Both the position numbers and the translations under genes were made by a program. Below are positions 7,197 to 7,651 of a stretch of DNA of 7,651 nt, in pieces. How positions within the stretch are numbered: position 1 is the stretch's first letter; every line of letters begins with the position of its first letter. A model generated the notes under the pieces. It was given only the letters and a program-made list of their open reading frames with translations. It ran no database searches and was not told the origin of the DNA. This DNA comes from Dehalococcoidia bacterium (GTDB lineage: Bacteria; Chloroflexota; Dehalococcoidia; JACPQF01): NCBI GenBank assembly GCA_030650265.1, contig JAUSEJ010000882.1, positions 1 to 7,651 of the forward strand, in the 5' to 3' direction.

Positions 7197-7241
7197 GAGT
7201 CGGCCACGAGAAGCGATGAACCGCTCCTTCACGGCCGACTC
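7197..7241 (+). promoter_or_regulatory. Stem-loop at the 5' end of the second copy's transcript
   Basis: GAGTCGGCC (7197-7205) pairs perfectly with GGCCGACTC (7233-7241). Inside, after a two-by-two internal loop, GAG (7208-7210) can pair with TTC (7228-7230), and AGCG (7212-7215) pairs with CGCT (7222-7225) around a six-base loop. No T-run follows, so it is not a simple terminator. It begins where the promoter predicts transcription to start, so it could protect the mRNA 5' end or regulate translation. Confidence 0.55.
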
Positions 7242-7263
7242 ACGATAGCCGACAGTGGTGGTA

Positions 7264-7651
7264 ATGGATCGACGACACAGCAAGTTTTTCGCACTTCTGG
7301 TAGCCCTCTCCGCAGCCTTCTCGGCCATGCCTCTGCTCCAGCCTTTCTTCTTCGCATCCAGCGACGGTCTCTACCACCTATATAGGCTCATGGAGTATGA
7401 CCTTCTGCTCACGAGCGGCGTTTGGTACCCCCGTTGGGCGCCGGACTTCTACTTCGGCGCGGGATTACCCCTGTTCAACTACTATGCGCCGCTCACTTAC
7501 TATTTGGCTGAGGTCTTTCATCTTCTGGGCGCCGGATACATCGACTCGATTCGATTGCTCATCTTCGCCGGTATGATCTTGTCGGGATTGGGTGCTTTTC
7601 TCTACGCTAGAACCTTCTTCTCGCCCCTTGCATCTCTACTGGTCGCCATTG
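7264..7651 (+). CDS. Second PTPS-related membrane protein, tandem paralogue (5' part only)
   Basis: The frame is open from the ATG at 7264 to the window edge (129 complete codons). It reads MDRRHSKFFALLVALSAAFS and continues without gaps against the first large protein; by my count 111 of 129 residues are identical (about 86%). Most differences are conservative, such as F/Y, L/I and V/I. The SSDGLYHLYRL motif and the WYPRWAPDFYFGAG and PLFNYYAPLTYYLAE segments are kept, so the acidic active-site-like loop is intact. It has its own promoter and leader. The lack of stops and the conservative substitutions argue for a live gene, but whether the remainder, including the beta repeats, is present cannot be seen. 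The same GT-C-like transferase role is inferred, possibly with a different acceptor or donor. Confidence 0.85.
   Translation, partial: MDRRHSKFFALLVALSAAFSAMPLLQPFFFASSDGLYHLYRLMEYDLLLTSGVWYPRWAPDFYFGAGLPLFNYYAPLTYYLAEVFHLLGAGYIDSIRLLIFAGMILSGLGAFLYARTFFSPLASLLVAI

Larger units (their letters stand above)
7158..7263 (+). repeat. Promoter/leader repeat, copy B
   Basis: This is the second copy of the upstream region found at 3225-3329, one base longer, placed the same way in front of the second large gene. With the conserved coding start it shows that the duplicated unit included its own promoter; the period between the two start codons is 3934 bases. The preceding bases 7125-7157 hold only a weak 4-base-pair hairpin (GGCA/TGCC near 7139-7150), with no convincing terminator. 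Confidence 0.75.

Noticed and set aside
7146..7385. Plus-strand 79-codon frame at the start of the second copy
   Set aside because: It is out of frame with the paralogue that begins at 7264 and covers its promoter and leader.

Overview
The window looks like bacterial chromosome with moderate-to-high GC and dense coding on the plus strand. It carries an envelope or glycan-type membrane-protein locus. The combination of a class I methyltransferase, a DUF2079 membrane protein and very large PTPS-related (GT-C-like) membrane proteins ending in repeated beta-sandwich modules is what I would expect from uncultured Chloroflexota or a similar environmental lineage. This assignment is inference from gene content only; there is no rRNA or other phylogenetic marker here.

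Layout. Positions 1-39 may be the tail of an upstream reading frame. Positions 42-785 (+) encode a SAM-dependent methyltransferase. It is followed after 19 bases by 805-2775 (+), a DUF2079 multi-pass membrane protein with a C-terminal beta domain; the two probably share a transcript. A small minus-strand gene (2815-3099) encodes an ABM-like dimeric alpha/beta-barrel protein with a strong ribosome binding site and its own promoter. The 230-base gap 3100-3329 holds two back-to-back sigma-70-type promoters. The plus-oriented one drives a giant gene, 3330-7124 (about 1264 residues): an N-terminal PTPS-related polytopic domain, a basic cytoplasmic linker, one more membrane segment and four extracytoplasmic beta-sandwich repeats. 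After a 139-base gap a second copy of the same gene starts at 7264 and runs off the end. Its first 129 residues are about 86% identical to the first copy without gaps, and its promoter and leader are duplicated too.

How the genes may work together. The DUF2079 and PTPS-related families resemble polytopic GT-C-type enzymes that use lipid-linked sugars, and they sit beside a methyltransferase of the kind common in polysaccharide loci. A role in building or decorating surface glycans or glycolipids is the most reasonable guess, but no substrate can be read from the sequence. The extracytoplasmic beta modules at the C-termini of both kinds of membrane protein point to a shared surface function.

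The most noteworthy features are the tandem duplication with a conserved near-consensus extended -10 promoter, and a stem-loop that would form at the very 5' end of the transcript. I do not see a mobile element, CRISPR array, RNA gene or defence system, nor a clearly undescribed enzymatic system.
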